A stretch of DNA of 40,622 nucleotides from an uncultured Bacteroidales bacterium (GTDB lineage: Bacteria > Bacteroidota > Bacteroidia > Bacteroidales > F082): contig CAJOEZ010000015.1 of the NCBI GenBank assembly GCA_905233685.1, positions 1 through 40,622 of the forward strand. Reading direction: 5' to 3'. The position numbers and the translations under genes were made by a program. Below, one piece after another: positions 15,129-24,638 of this stretch (positions are counted from its first letter, which is position 1; every line of letters starts with the position of its first letter). The notes under the pieces are model-generated. The model saw only the letters and a program-made list of their open reading frames with translations, had not been told where the DNA came from and did not search any database.

Positions 15129-16685
15129 TCACGGGTTGATGATAATGCGCCCTTGTGTATTGGCGTATTGTTGGCCGACCGTGCCGCCGAGGGCGGTGGT
15201 GATGTAATCCACCAAAACCTGGCTGTAGAGGTCGATGGTCTTGTCTAACACTTTGCAGTTGGCTAACACTCCGCCGTAGCCGCCGCCAGTGACGGCATAG
15301 CCAATGGTGCCTATGGTGTAAGTCGCAGAGGGGTCGAGTGGCACATAGCTGCCATCAGCATGCAGCACTTCGACGTTGCTGACACTGTGGTCGCTTGTCG
15401 TCACGGTGAACCGCAGCCCCGACACTTGCGGGAAGTCGCCGTTCTCGTCAGGCAGGCTGGATATGCCGAAATTAAGCATTTCAAGTATTTGGGCTCCAGT
15501 GGCCTCAATTTTCCATACCAAGTCGTCGAAAGGCAACAGGGAGATGCAGTCACCGTAAGTCAGGTCGCCCGCTGCTAGGTCGGCGCGGATGGCGGCACCA
15601 TTTAGCAGCCCTATGTCGGCACCCATCTGCCAACGCATGGCATCAGTCGAAAGGTCGCCAGCGTTGGTCTCGGCCTTGCGCACGAGGCGGTTGCCGTTGC
15701 CGTCGGTGATGAGAATCGGCACCTCGCTGTAGGCTACCACTTCGCTTGTTTGGGCGTTCACTTGTATATTCACCCGCTCCACGGCGGCCTTGACGGTGCG
15801 ATTCACCTCTGTAATCTGCTCCGTCGGTATCAGCTTGATGTTCATGCGGCCGTCGGCGCCGATGTAAAGTTGTCCGACATTGGCGAACTGGGTGCCAGTG
15901 TTGGCCATCAGCACGGGCTTTCCCTGACAGTTGGTGAGCACCGTGTCGATGACGCTATGCGAGTGGGCATCCAACACCGCATCGATGCCGTGGGTGGCGG
16001 CAATGAGGTCGTTGCTGGGAAAGGCGTTCGAATAGGCATCCTCGCCTAAGTGCGACAGCAGCACCACATAGTCGGCACCTTCGGCGCGCGCCGCATCGAC
16101 GGCCTGCTGTACCAAAGTCGTGTACTCGTTTTGGCGCAGAGTGTAAAGCTGTTGGCCCGACTCGTCGTAGAAGGCATAACGCTCGTCCTCAATCTCGGTG
16201 TAAGGCGTCAACACTCCGACGAAAGCTACGCGACGGTCGCCGTAGGTGCGCATGGTGTAAGCGTCATACATGCGATGGCCAGCCATGTCGAAGAAATTGC
16301 AGCACACCACGGGCGCGTTGAAGTCGGAGAAAAGGGTCTGTTGGCGCGGCACCTTATAGTCGAACTCGTGGTTGCCCAAGGTGACGGCATCGTAGCCCAC
16401 CGTGCGCATGATGTCGATGATGTATTGCCCGTGCGACAATGCACCAGAAACATCGCCTTGGACAAAGTCGCCGCTCGACACAATACCCGTCCAAGCGGTA
16501 TCTGCTATAGCGTCGCGCAGTCCGGCTATCTTGGGGTAGCCGTCAATGGCGCAATGCACGTCGTTTTCAAAGAGAATGACGATGCTGTTGCGATTATTCT
16601 CTGGGGTAATCGGCTCCTTCTGGCAGCCCGTAGTCAACAACAAGACGCCGAGAGCGAGAAAGAGGAATAATTTGGTTTTTTTCAT
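15129..16685 (-). CDS. 5'-nucleotidase family lipoprotein (UshA-like)
   Basis: 518 residues. The signal peptide with lipobox LLTTGC makes it a lipid-anchored envelope protein. The N-terminal metallophosphatase domain shows FENDVH, SSGDFVQGD, LGNHEFDYKVP, VLLSHLGED and DAHSHS, the expected metal ligands and catalytic His. The C-terminal 5'-nucleotidase domain shows NAGDLSTDAMRW, LLNGAAIRADL and GDCISLLPFDD. Enzymes of this family hydrolyse 5'-nucleotides or related phosphodiesters outside the cytoplasm; the exact substrate cannot be read from sequence. The -7 box at 16720-16727 lies about 35 bases upstream of the ATG. Confidence 0.92.
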   Translation of the reverse strand: MKKTKLFLFLALGVLLLTTGCQKEPITPENNRNSIVILFENDVHCAIDGYPKIAGLRDAIADTAWTGIVSSGDFVQGDVSGALSHGQYIIDIMRTVGYDAVTLGNHEFDYKVPRQQTLFSDFNAPVVCCNFFDMAGHRMYDAYTMRTYGDRRVAFVGVLTPYTEIEDERYAFYDESGQQLYTLRQNEYTTLVQQAVDAARAEGADYVVLLSHLGEDAYSNAFPSNDLIAATHGIDAVLDAHSHSVIDTVLTNCQGKPVLMANTGTQFANVGQLYIGADGRMNIKLIPTEQITEVNRTVKAAVERVNIQVNAQTSEVVAYSEVPILITDGNGNRLVRKAETNAGDLSTDAMRWQMGADIGLLNGAAIRADLAAGDLTYGDCISLLPFDDLVWKIEATGAQILEMLNFGISSLPDENGDFPQVSGLRFTVTTSDHSVSNVEVLHADGSYVPLDPSATYTIGTIGYAVTGGGYGGVLANCKVLDKTIDLYSQVLVDYITTALGGTVGQQYANTQGRIIINP

Positions 16686-16719
16686 TTTTCAGCTTAATTT
16701 GAGGATTCAAAAGAAGCCG

Positions 16720-16727
16720 CAAAATTA
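16720..16727 (-). promoter_or_regulatory. -7 box (TAATTTTG) for the 5'-nucleotidase gene
   Basis: The minus strand reads TAATTTTG followed by C, a perfect TAnnTTTG match 35 bases before the ATG at 16685 and downstream of the preceding gene's terminator. Confidence 0.5.
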
Positions 16728-16823
16728 CGAAATTATTCCTTGCTATAGTCTTGAAACACCCATTTTTGCTCAACGGATAGAAGCGAGCCCCAATCCCCTG
16801 AGCCAGCGAAGCCCAAAAACAAT

Positions 16824-16855
16824 CCGCCGAAGGCAACAATCATTGCCCTCGGCGG
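16824..16855 (-). terminator. Rho-independent terminator of the 16902-17660 lipoprotein gene
   Basis: A 13-bp stem (CCGCCGA ... TCGGCGG) with loop 16837-16842. The one imperfect pair is a G-U wobble only in minus-strand RNA, and on that strand ATTGTTTTT follows. A smaller 6-bp hairpin (AGGGCT/AGCCCT, 16875-16890) lies between it and the gene. Confidence 0.82.
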
Positions 16856-16901
16856 AAATCATTTCGGATAAAGCAGGGCTTTTCAGCCCTCGACAGCCGA
16901 A

Positions 16902-17660
16902 TTACTTAATCGTATGTTTGATGTATTCGTAAGTCGCTTTCTCGGTCTCCGACTCTGCGGAAATCATGTAGCCGTCTTCGTTGTATTGGTACGACACGCC
17001 ATCCTCAATTCTGTTGTGCTTCGACTGGCGCTGGGCCAAGCGGATGCCGTCGCCGTCAACGAGGTAATAAGCCATCGGGGTGCCCGTGTAGACCGACGGA
17101 TTGGCATCGTAAGTGTAGTTGATGACCGTGGTTCCGGCCAGGTCAGCGGGTTCCAGGATTTCTTCCACCACCTTTACGGCGTCGCCGTTCTCCCAGGTCA
17201 GGGTCCATTTGGCCGTCTTGTAATTGTCATAGGCCATGAATTCGGCCACGTTGCCTTCGGTGGTGTAGGCCGTCACTTCGCCCCATACCAATGTGTCGTT
17301 CTCTTTGATGTTGTAGAACTTCTTCACGAGGTTGGCATCGTAGGTAAAGCAATACTGCCATTTGCCGCTTTCCTCTTCAGCTTTCACGAGGTTGCCGTTT
17401 TCGTAAACCATCCTTTCGTGGTACACGCTATTGAGAATGGGCGAGTCAATCGAGTCGACTAAGCGCGTCAGGGTTTCGTCATCCCAAGAGTAGAGGGTGT
17501 ACAACTTCATTTCCATCACTCCAGAATTAACGATGTGTTCTTCCGAGACCAAGCGTGTAATGGTTTGCGGCTCAGGAGTCGGAGTTGGAGTAGGGTCTTT
17601 GTGGCATGAGGTGAATGCCAATGCAGCGAAACAAGCTGCCCAAATCAAGTTTTTCTTCAT
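16902..17660 (-). CDS. Lipoprotein of unknown function with YD-like repeats
   Basis: 252 residues. The signal peptide ends in the lipobox AFTSC, followed by HKDPTPTPTPEP, a short threonine-proline spacer typical of surface-tethered lipoproteins. The rest is a series of short beta-hairpin units such as MVYENGNLVKAEEES, FTYDANLVKKFYNI, NYTYDANPSVYTG and YQYNEDGYMISAESE, resembling RHS/YD-type or DUF4595-like repeats. No catalytic motif is visible. It has two tandem -7 boxes upstream and a clear terminator downstream, so it is monocistronic although it follows the giant surface-protein gene. Confidence 0.7.
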   Translation of the reverse strand: MKKNLIWAACFAALAFTSCHKDPTPTPTPEPQTITRLVSEEHIVNSGVMEMKLYTLYSWDDETLTRLVDSIDSPILNSVYHERMVYENGNLVKAEEESGKWQYCFTYDANLVKKFYNIKENDTLVWGEVTAYTTEGNVAEFMAYDNYKTAKWTLTWENGDAVKVVEEILEPADLAGTTVINYTYDANPSVYTGTPMAYYLVDGDGIRLAQRQSKHNRIEDGVSYQYNEDGYMISAESETEKATYEYIKHTIK

Positions 17661-17692
17661 TTTTTGATTATTTTAAGGTTTGAAATCGGTTG

Positions 17693-17708
17693 CAAAATTA
17701 CAAAATTA
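17693..17708 (-). promoter_or_regulatory. Two tandem -7 boxes (TAATTTTG) for the 16902-17660 gene
   Basis: Two adjacent perfect TAATTTTG copies on the minus strand (17701-17708 and 17693-17700), 33-48 bases before the ATG at 17660. The downstream copy is followed by C. Confidence 0.45.
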
Positions 17709-17720
17709 TTCTTCACAGTT

Positions 17721-20700
17721 TTATTGAATGACGATTTTCTGCGTCTTAACGTCTTTACCATCAATCAAACGCAGCACATACACGCCCGCAGGAATGCCGC
17801 TGATAGAGATGTTGCGCGCCGCGTCTCTACTGACGATCACGCGTCCCATCACATCGACAATCTGCAAGGTGTAGGTCCCTGAGCCTGTCGAAGGGCCGTC
17901 CGTGATGACGATGTTGCCGTTCGCATCGACAAAGGCAAAGGTCGCTGAGCCCGTCGAAGCGCCGCCTTCTTCGTTCGCGCTGAACACCAAGCGGAAACGG
18001 CTGGCGTAGTCCGTCGTCTTGGCGGTGAAGGTGTAGGAGGTCGCTGAGCCTGTCGAAGCGCCGTCCCATGCTTGTCCTTCGACAAGCTCAGGAGCCGCAT
18101 GGGTCAGCAAATCCACATCGGCACCCGTCCTATTATCAATAAGGTGTAAATAGCCCAGCTCCACGCCTTCGGGATTCACCGAAATCGTGTAGGTGCCGTT
18201 CTCCTTCGCCTTGAAGTTGACGGGCACTTCGCTTTGCTTGTCGCTGAAAGCGATGGCGTATTCCTCGCCGCCTTGCGGCAGGTAGATGTTCGCGCTTTGT
18301 TCGCCGAAGTAGAACTTCTCCAGTTCGTTGTCCTCATTGAAGCTCACGATGGCGTTGTCAATAAAGGCCGCTGAGGTGCCGCGAGTTTGGTTGGCCAGAG
18401 CCAAAGTGATTTGCAAGTTGCTGTTGTTGGGCTGGTTGGCTTGCGAGTTGGGAGTCACTCGGGTGAAGGTGACGCTCTCATGCTCCGCATCGGCCTTCAC
18501 CATCACGCCCTCGCAGGGGCCAACGATTAAGTTGCTGGCGGCTGCTTTGATGACCTGCTTGTCGTTCTCCATCTGGATGGTGAAGCACGGCCGGCTGACG
18601 ATGGCGTTGCAGGCGAAGGGATTGCCCACCAGGTTCCAGCCCGCGTGCGAGCTGGCCTCGTGGCTCAAGCCGCTGATGGTAACGGCCGTGTTGCTCGGGC
18701 AGAGGGTTCCCGTCATGCTGAGCGTGGTGTTGCTTTGGTTGGCGTAGAGGTAGCCTTTCTGCGGCGAGATGTTGAAGCCCGGGTCTACGTTGCCTGTGCC
18801 CGGCTTGTAGTTTCTCCATTTTCTGGAGGGCTCGTCGTAATAGTAAAGGTCATAGGAGCCGGTGGTCATGTTGGTCACATTGGTGGGTGCGAGGCTTTCG
18901 ACCATGGGCGAAGCGATGAAGTTCCAGCCGCTGTTGTTGTTACCGTCGTGTCCTGTGATGCTCTTCTCTACCGTGGCCTGCACGCCCGCATTGCTGTGCA
19001 GCAGTTGTCCGCCGTTGGCGATGGTGAGGCTGCCGCCGTTGATTGCGATATTACCCGCATTGGCTGTGTAACCGCTCGTAACGGTGGCACTGGCACTGAT
19101 AATGACATCACTGCCCGCCGGAGGCACTGTGCCTGTGCTCCAGTTAGTGGCCGTGTTCCAATCGCCTGCGGTCTCAAAGATGTAGAAATTGCCGCTTTCG
19201 TCGGCGAAGTTGTAGCTGCTCACATCGCCGTCCACCGTGAAGTAGCCCGCGAAGGCGTTGACGGTGTTGCAACCCTGGGCTGGGAGGTGAAGCTTGCCGT
19301 CAGTACCCACATATAGGTTTTGAGTTGAGCCGATGGTAAGGTTGGTTGGCGCAAAAGAACCGTGGAAATGAACGTTATTGTTAGTGTTGTTGACACTTGA
19401 GGCAGTTGCCGCGCTGATGACGACATTCTCGAAGGTTGGGTTGACAATGTCGTCGCCCGAATCCCATTTCACAAGGTAGGGTGTGCCGGCGGTGATAGTG
19501 GTTGCATTGGCAAGACTTACGGTCAAAGCATCAGTGCTTCCATCATAGGTTGTAGTATTCGCATTAAGCCTCATTATAGAAGCGTAGGTCGCATCACCGA
19601 AAATGCTATTGTTAGTCAGGGCATCGCCAGTCAAAGTGAACGGCAAAGTGAACACATTCCATTCGCCGTTCTTGTGGAAGGTGACACCCTCAAGGGTTAC
19701 ATTGGCGTTGACGCCATTCCATGAGGCCAAGGCGGCGGTGTTGTCTTGGTTGGCATATAGAGTGATGTTTGCGGAGAGGTCGCCCACGAAAGTGGCACGG
19801 ACGCCCGTCGCGTCGTCTTGGCCCGTTCCAGGATTATAGGCGAATTTGCTTTGGTATCCGCTCAGATAGGGCTGTAAGACATGGATTTTTGTTGTCTGGT
19901 CTTCCTTGAACGAATTGGCTCCGTTGTTCCAGGTGAGGTTGGCCGGGTTGGGATAGCAAACCACATTGGTCATGCCCGTGCAACCATTAAAGGCATGGCT
20001 GTCAATCAGTGTCACATTGGCAGGGATGGTGATGGCCGTGAGGAGGTAACAATGAGCAAAGGCACTCGCCCCAATGGTGGTCAGGCTATTGGGGAGGTTC
20101 ACTTCAGTCAAGGCTGTGTTGTATGTGTGAGTTTCAATATTATACACACTTTCAAACATTCTCTCGCCAACGATGGTGCATCCCTCCTCGAAAGTGGCCG
20201 ATGCCAAACTTGTGCAGTTTGCAAATGCTCCACTGCCTATGTCAATAACCGATCCGGGGATGGTAATGCTGGTAAATGGATTATATGAGAAAGCCTGTTC
20301 ACCGATGCTGGTCAAGCCATTGGGGAGGCTGATGCTGCTAAAGCCGCAGCTGGAGAAGGCACGGTCGCCAATGGAGGTCAATCCAGAAGGCAGTGCAATA
20401 CCGGTCAAAGCATCGCAGCCATTAAATGCACTGATGCCGATGGAAGTCAAGGTGTTGGGGAGGCTGACGGTGGCGAGGTAGTTGCAGCCGCTGAACGTTT
20501 GGTCAGCGATGGCAGTGACACCTGAAGGAATGGCGACGCTCGCGATGCCGGTAGTGGCAAAAGCGCCCTTGCCAATGGTGGTGACGGCGGCAGGGATGGT
20601 GATAGCAGTCAGTTGTGTACAGTAATTGAAGGCATTGTCGTCAATCAGCGTCAAAGTGGAAGGCAGTGAGACAGACGACAGATTACTCTGCTCGAAGGCA

Positions 20701-23700
20701 AACTTGCTGATGGAAGTTACACCCTCGCCCACGGTCACGGTTTGGATATAATGCTTGAAGTTGTACCACTTTTGATGGTCCCATGCTGTGTAATGGATTA
20801 TCTCTCCAGTTCCTGGGTCTTCGTATGAGGCTTCATGCGACTCTGGGTCATCCATGGCTCCCGTGCCAATAACGGTGAAAGAACCGTCAGCATAGAGTGT
20901 GCAGGTGACATGGGTTTGGGTCCATGTGTATGGGAAATTGCCAAGATCAGAGGAATAAGTCACGTTAAGCACGGAACGGTCATCGTTATAGCGATCCACC
21001 TTGAACTTATCAAAGTAGGCATCATATTGGTTTACAAGGATATGCAATTTGGTTTGGAAGTCGGGTTTGAAAAGATCTACATCAATCCAACGGAAAGTCG
21101 CTGCATCGACATCGGCTACCCATTCCAGGTTATTGGCCTCTGGCCAGCAATACACATCCGTTATGCTGCTACATCCGTGGAAAGCACCGATGCCGATGTT
21201 GGTCACCGAGCCCGGGATGGTGAAGGTGGTCAACGATCCACAGTTATAGAAGGCATACTGTCCGATGGTGGAGAGTGTCGCATTCTCGAGGAAGGTCAGC
21301 GTGGCGAGGTCGGTGCAGCCGTCGAAGGCATGGTCGCCGATAGTGGTGACTGCATTCGGAATCGATAGGGTTGCGATGCTTGTGCAACCATTGAAGGCAT
21401 TGTCGCCGATGGTGGCGAGGCTGGAACCGAGATTCACGTTGGCCAAGGCCGTGCAGTCTTGGAAAGCGTTGGTGCCAAGCGTGGTGACGCCGGTCAGGGT
21501 CAAGTCAGTCAAAGAGGTGCAGCTTTGGAAGACGTAGTCGCCGATGGTGGCGATGTTGTTGGGCAACGAGACGGCTCCGATAGCGGTGCAGCCTTGGAAA
21601 GCATAGTCACTGATAGCGGTGAGGCCGGATCCAAAGGTGATATTGGCCAACGAGGTGCAACTCTGGAAGGTGTATTCGCCGAGGGCGGTCAAACTGTTCG
21701 GCAGTGAAAGTGTTACAAGAGAAGAACAACCCTGGAAGGCATAGTCACCGATTGTGGTAAGGCCACTGCCAAAAGTCAAGTTGGACAGACTGTTGCATCC
21801 TTGGAAAGCGTAGTCTCCAATAGAGGTGACACTGTTGGCGAGGGTCACGGTGGAGAGGTGGGTGAAATCGTCGAAAGCATGTGTGCCGATGGAGGTCACG
21901 CCGTCATTCACCGTGAGGGTGGTGATTTGATCGGCGTAGGCAAACAGGTCGTTATGTTCTAGGTAGTTGGGCATGGCGCCTGTACCGTAGTTGGGGATTC
22001 TGTGGATGGTGAACTCATTGGCATTAGCGGCGGCTAGCATGGTGACGCAGTCGCCAGTTACCCAGGTGTAAGGATAGCCCATGTTGATGCCGTCAAAACT
22101 TACATTGACAGTGGAGAATTTGGCATGGTAGCCACCCAACTGTGCGCCATAGACATGGCATTGGGTGGCGTGGTTGGCCATGAAGGAAGCCGTTGCATCA
22201 CCCCAAGTGAGGTCGTTTGCGTCGGGATGGCAGTAGATTTGGGCAATGCTGGTGCATCCGTCGAAGGCATGGGCACCGATATTGGTCACGCCGGCAGGGA
22301 TGGTGAGGGTGGTCGGAGTGGTGCAGTTGGCAAGAGCATAGGCTCCGATGCCTGTCACGTTATCACCGATGACGATGCTGGCAATCTGATTTCTCACTCC
22401 GTCGGTATACCACGGCTGCGCATCTGCACTGGCATAATCGGCCATCGCGCCTGTGCCGCTGAGGGTAAAGCTGCCGTCGCTGGCAAGGGTGCAGGTAATG
22501 TCGCCACTCTCCCACACGCAGGGGTAGACGTCGCCTTGGAAGGTGACGTTAAGGTGAGAGTAGGTTCCATTCGTGTAGTTGAACCTGTCGAAATACCTTT
22601 GGTAGCGATGGGCTGGGACATGGCAAACGGTGCCTTGGTTGGGCATGAAACATGTTGAACTTGAGCCCCAGGTTATACTCTCTGGATTAAGTGAATACAT
22701 GTAGATGTTGTCAACGTTAGTGGTGCTGCTAAAGGCTTCATCATCGATTGAGATAGACTCGGATTCAATGTGTATGGTCGTCAAACTTGAGCAATTTCCA
22801 AACGCATCATTCCAGATTTCCACAACACTGTTGGGGATGGTAACAGACGCCAACGACGTACCTTCGAACGAGGAAGTGTAAATCTTTTGTACTGTAGTGC
22901 CAAGATTGAGGCTGGCAAGATTGGTGTAATTCTCGAATGCACTTGAGCCAACGTTGTATGCACCATCTGCAAATACAACACTTGTTATCAAAGCTCTAAA
23001 GTCGTCCCATGGGCCAGGATCGTTGCTATTATAGCCACTCATTTCTCCATAATGCCATCCACCGCCAGGATTGGGGACGGGGGCAATGGTTAAAGTGCCA
23101 TCAACGGTAAGTGTGGCAATAGCAGCACCGCTGGGCCATGAGAAAGGATAGCCTTGGTCGCCCACGAAAGTGACATTAGCTTGGGGGAATTTGTTTACGT
23201 ATGCATCACGCTGGAGGGGATGAACATGGCAGAGGGTGCTTCCGTCGACCTTGAACGGCTCTAGGATACAGGTCCATGTGAGGTTGGCCACTTCGAGGTT
23301 TTCGTGGATATAGACATCTGTCGTACCGATGCATTGATAAAATGCATAGTCGCCAATCGTCCTCATGGTGCTTGGGATGGTGACCGTCACCACCGCTGTA
23401 CACTCACAAAAAGCGTATTGGCCGATGGCGGTGACACCCTCCTCTACGACCACATGGGTGATATAGTCACTTAAACTATACCATCCGGGGCGTGATTGGT
23501 AGGTATAGTTATCCATTGCACCGTTGCCGCTCACGGTGAGGACACCTGTAGAAAGGACAAAAGTGCAGGTGGTGCTGCCGCTGGTCCACTGGCTTTGGTA
23601 GGTGTGGGCTTCGTTCTCAATCAGCCCCACGCCGTAGATGTTATTGTCGGTATTGAACACCGTGGCCGGGTCGATGGAGGCGTTGTTTGTTGAGTATCCG

Positions 23701-24635
23701 CTGGTGAAGGCTCCAGTGACATCGTTGTATATTTTAACGTAAACATTGGCGCCGTCGGTGAAGGCTCCGTTCACGGTGATGGTCTTGCCTGTAGGAAGAT
23801 ATACATTGTTGCTGTTGCCACCCGCGGTATTGCCACTAACAACGGGGTTGCCTCTCATCTTGAGGATGCCAGCCACGGTGATGCCGCCGCCTCGGGCCGC
23901 GTTGGTTGAGATATTGCCTGTGACGCTGCCGCCTGACATCGTGAGAGTGGAGCCGCTACCGATATAGATGCCGGCGTCATTATTGCCGCTGGTGTTATTC
24001 GCGATACTGCCGCCGCTCATGGTAGCATTGGCGCCATTGGTAATGTTCACGCCGCCGCAGTTGCCCGAGGAGGTGTTACTGCTTATGGTACCGCCATTTA
24101 TGGTTATGTTTCCTCCTTGCAGGTGAATGCCACCGCCGTTGGCAGCCGAGTTGTTACTAATAGAGCCGCCGCTGATAGTGACGGTGCCCGTGCTGGCGTT
24201 ATAGATGCCGCCGCCCTGGTTCGAGGCTGAGCAATTCTGGATGGTGACATTCTGAATGGTCAGCGAACCTTCATTATAAATGGCGCCTCCGTTGTCTGCA
24301 CTGCCGCCACTAAGTGTGCCATTGCCCGTAAGGGTTAGCGAAGGCGTAAAATGTGAATCACCTTGGGGATAAATATGAAAGATACGGATTGACGCATTTT
24401 CAGGCATGATGGTTTTGCCATTCATGTTGATGGTCGCGCGATAGCGAACCTCAAGCTCTCCGTTTGCACTTGGGATAGTGATGTTGTTTGTCAGGTTAAA
24501 AGTGTAACCGTCGTACTGCTGATTTGTCAGATAGGAGCGCAACTCGCTCTCATTACCGACATTGATTTGACTTTGTGCCCAAGCCGTGGTTGCGACGGCC
24601 AAAAGGGCGAGAAATAGGTAGAAACGTTTCTTCAT
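17721..24635 (-). CDS. Giant BspA-like leucine-rich-repeat surface protein with T9SS C-terminal domain
   Basis: 2304 residues. Signal peptide 1-20 (ends TTAWAQ). Residues about 45-310 are a right-handed beta-helix (repeats such as GGSISNNSAANGGGIHLQGG). Next come several WESGDITCTLASDGSFTLSG-type modules with single leucine-rich repeats, then two blocks of about 11 BspA-type (LRR_5) 23-residue repeats at about 907-1163 and 1300-1560 (consensus NSLTTIGDYAFQGCTSLTTLTLP). A beta-rich region (1660-2170) follows. A linker (about 2180-2255) carries repeat-derived STGS and PELVEG words. The C-terminus (VDVMGRVIVS, GIPAGVYVLRLIDGK, TQKIVIQ) is a typical type-A T9SS sorting domain. This predicts export by type IX secretion and anchoring on the cell surface, perhaps for adhesion. 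It starts 3 bp after the stop of the 88-aa gene. Confidence 0.92.
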   Translation of the reverse strand: MKKRFYLFLALLAVATTAWAQSQINVGNESELRSYLTNQQYDGYTFNLTNNITIPSANGELEVRYRATINMNGKTIMPENASIRIFHIYPQGDSHFTPSLTLTGNGTLSGGSADNGGAIYNEGSLTIQNVTIQNCSASNQGGGIYNASTGTVTISGGSISNNSAANGGGIHLQGGNITINGGTISSNTSSGNCGGVNITNGANATMSGGSIANNTSGNNDAGIYIGSGSTLTMSGGSVTGNISTNAARGGGITVAGILKMRGNPVVSGNTAGGNSNNVYLPTGKTITVNGAFTDGANVYVKIYNDVTGAFTSGYSTNNASIDPATVFNTDNNIYGVGLIENEAHTYQSQWTSGSTTCTFVLSTGVLTVSGNGAMDNYTYQSRPGWYSLSDYITHVVVEEGVTAIGQYAFCECTAVVTVTIPSTMRTIGDYAFYQCIGTTDVYIHENLEVANLTWTCILEPFKVDGSTLCHVHPLQRDAYVNKFPQANVTFVGDQGYPFSWPSGAAIATLTVDGTLTIAPVPNPGGGWHYGEMSGYNSNDPGPWDDFRALITSVVFADGAYNVGSSAFENYTNLASLNLGTTVQKIYTSSFEGTSLASVTIPNSVVEIWNDAFGNCSSLTTIHIESESISIDDEAFSSTTNVDNIYMYSLNPESITWGSSSTCFMPNQGTVCHVPAHRYQRYFDRFNYTNGTYSHLNVTFQGDVYPCVWESGDITCTLASDGSFTLSGTGAMADYASADAQPWYTDGVRNQIASIVIGDNVTGIGAYALANCTTPTTLTIPAGVTNIGAHAFDGCTSIAQIYCHPDANDLTWGDATASFMANHATQCHVYGAQLGGYHAKFSTVNVSFDGINMGYPYTWVTGDCVTMLAAANANEFTIHRIPNYGTGAMPNYLEHNDLFAYADQITTLTVNDGVTSIGTHAFDDFTHLSTVTLANSVTSIGDYAFQGCNSLSNLTFGSGLTTIGDYAFQGCSSLVTLSLPNSLTALGEYTFQSCTSLANITFGSGLTAISDYAFQGCTAIGAVSLPNNIATIGDYVFQSCTSLTDLTLTGVTTLGTNAFQDCTALANVNLGSSLATIGDNAFNGCTSIATLSIPNAVTTIGDHAFDGCTDLATLTFLENATLSTIGQYAFYNCGSLTTFTIPGSVTNIGIGAFHGCSSITDVYCWPEANNLEWVADVDAATFRWIDVDLFKPDFQTKLHILVNQYDAYFDKFKVDRYNDDRSVLNVTYSSDLGNFPYTWTQTHVTCTLYADGSFTVIGTGAMDDPESHEASYEDPGTGEIIHYTAWDHQKWYNFKHYIQTVTVGEGVTSISKFAFEQSNLSSVSLPSTLTLIDDNAFNYCTQLTAITIPAAVTTIGKGAFATTGIASVAIPSGVTAIADQTFSGCNYLATVSLPNTLTSIGISAFNGCDALTGIALPSGLTSIGDRAFSSCGFSSISLPNGLTSIGEQAFSYNPFTSITIPGSVIDIGSGAFANCTSLASATFEEGCTIVGERMFESVYNIETHTYNTALTEVNLPNSLTTIGASAFAHCYLLTAITIPANVTLIDSHAFNGCTGMTNVVCYPNPANLTWNNGANSFKEDQTTKIHVLQPYLSGYQSKFAYNPGTGQDDATGVRATFVGDLSANITLYANQDNTAALASWNGVNANVTLEGVTFHKNGEWNVFTLPFTLTGDALTNNSIFGDATYASIMRLNANTTTYDGSTDALTVSLANATTITAGTPYLVKWDSGDDIVNPTFENVVISAATASSVNNTNNNVHFHGSFAPTNLTIGSTQNLYVGTDGKLHLPAQGCNTVNAFAGYFTVDGDVSSYNFADESGNFYIFETAGDWNTATNWSTGTVPPAGSDVIISASATVTSGYTANAGNIAINGGSLTIANGGQLLHSNAGVQATVEKSITGHDGNNNSGWNFIASPMVESLAPTNVTNMTTGSYDLYYYDEPSRKWRNYKPGTGNVDPGFNISPQKGYLYANQSNTTLSMTGTLCPSNTAVTISGLSHEASSHAGWNLVGNPFACNAIVSRPCFTIQMENDKQVIKAAASNLIVGPCEGVMVKADAEHESVTFTRVTPNSQANQPNNSNLQITLALANQTRGTSAAFIDNAIVSFNEDNELEKFYFGEQSANIYLPQGGEEYAIAFSDKQSEVPVNFKAKENGTYTISVNPEGVELGYLHLIDNRTGADVDLLTHAAPELVEGQAWDGASTGSATSYTFTAKTTDYASRFRLVFSANEEGGASTGSATFAFVDANGNIVITDGPSTGSGTYTLQIVDVMGRVIVSRDAARNISISGIPAGVYVLRLIDGKDVKTQKIVIQ
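17874..18096. repeat. Four copies of the CCTTCGACAAGCTCAGG repeat inside the giant gene
   Basis: Three copies in one orientation (CTGAGCCTGTCGAAG-type, at about 17874-17897, 17941-17964 and 18040-18063) and one inverted copy (CCTTCGACAAGCTCAGG, about 18075-18096). All keep the reading frame and encode STGS three times and PELVEG once. The 18040 and 18075 copies could form a hairpin. Confidence 0.85.
19955..20735 (-). repeat. Tandem about 69-bp leucine-rich repeat array, second block
   Basis: About 11 units of 22-23 codons (some longer) in the 2304-aa gene, more diverged than the first block. Boundaries are estimated from the protein. Confidence 0.75.
21145..21915 (-). repeat. Tandem about 69-bp leucine-rich repeat array, first block
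   Basis: 11 consecutive 23-codon units; several neighbours share GDYAFQGC or GSGLT, pointing to recent unit duplication. Boundaries are estimated from the protein. Confidence 0.8.
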
Positions 24636-24638
24636 GGC

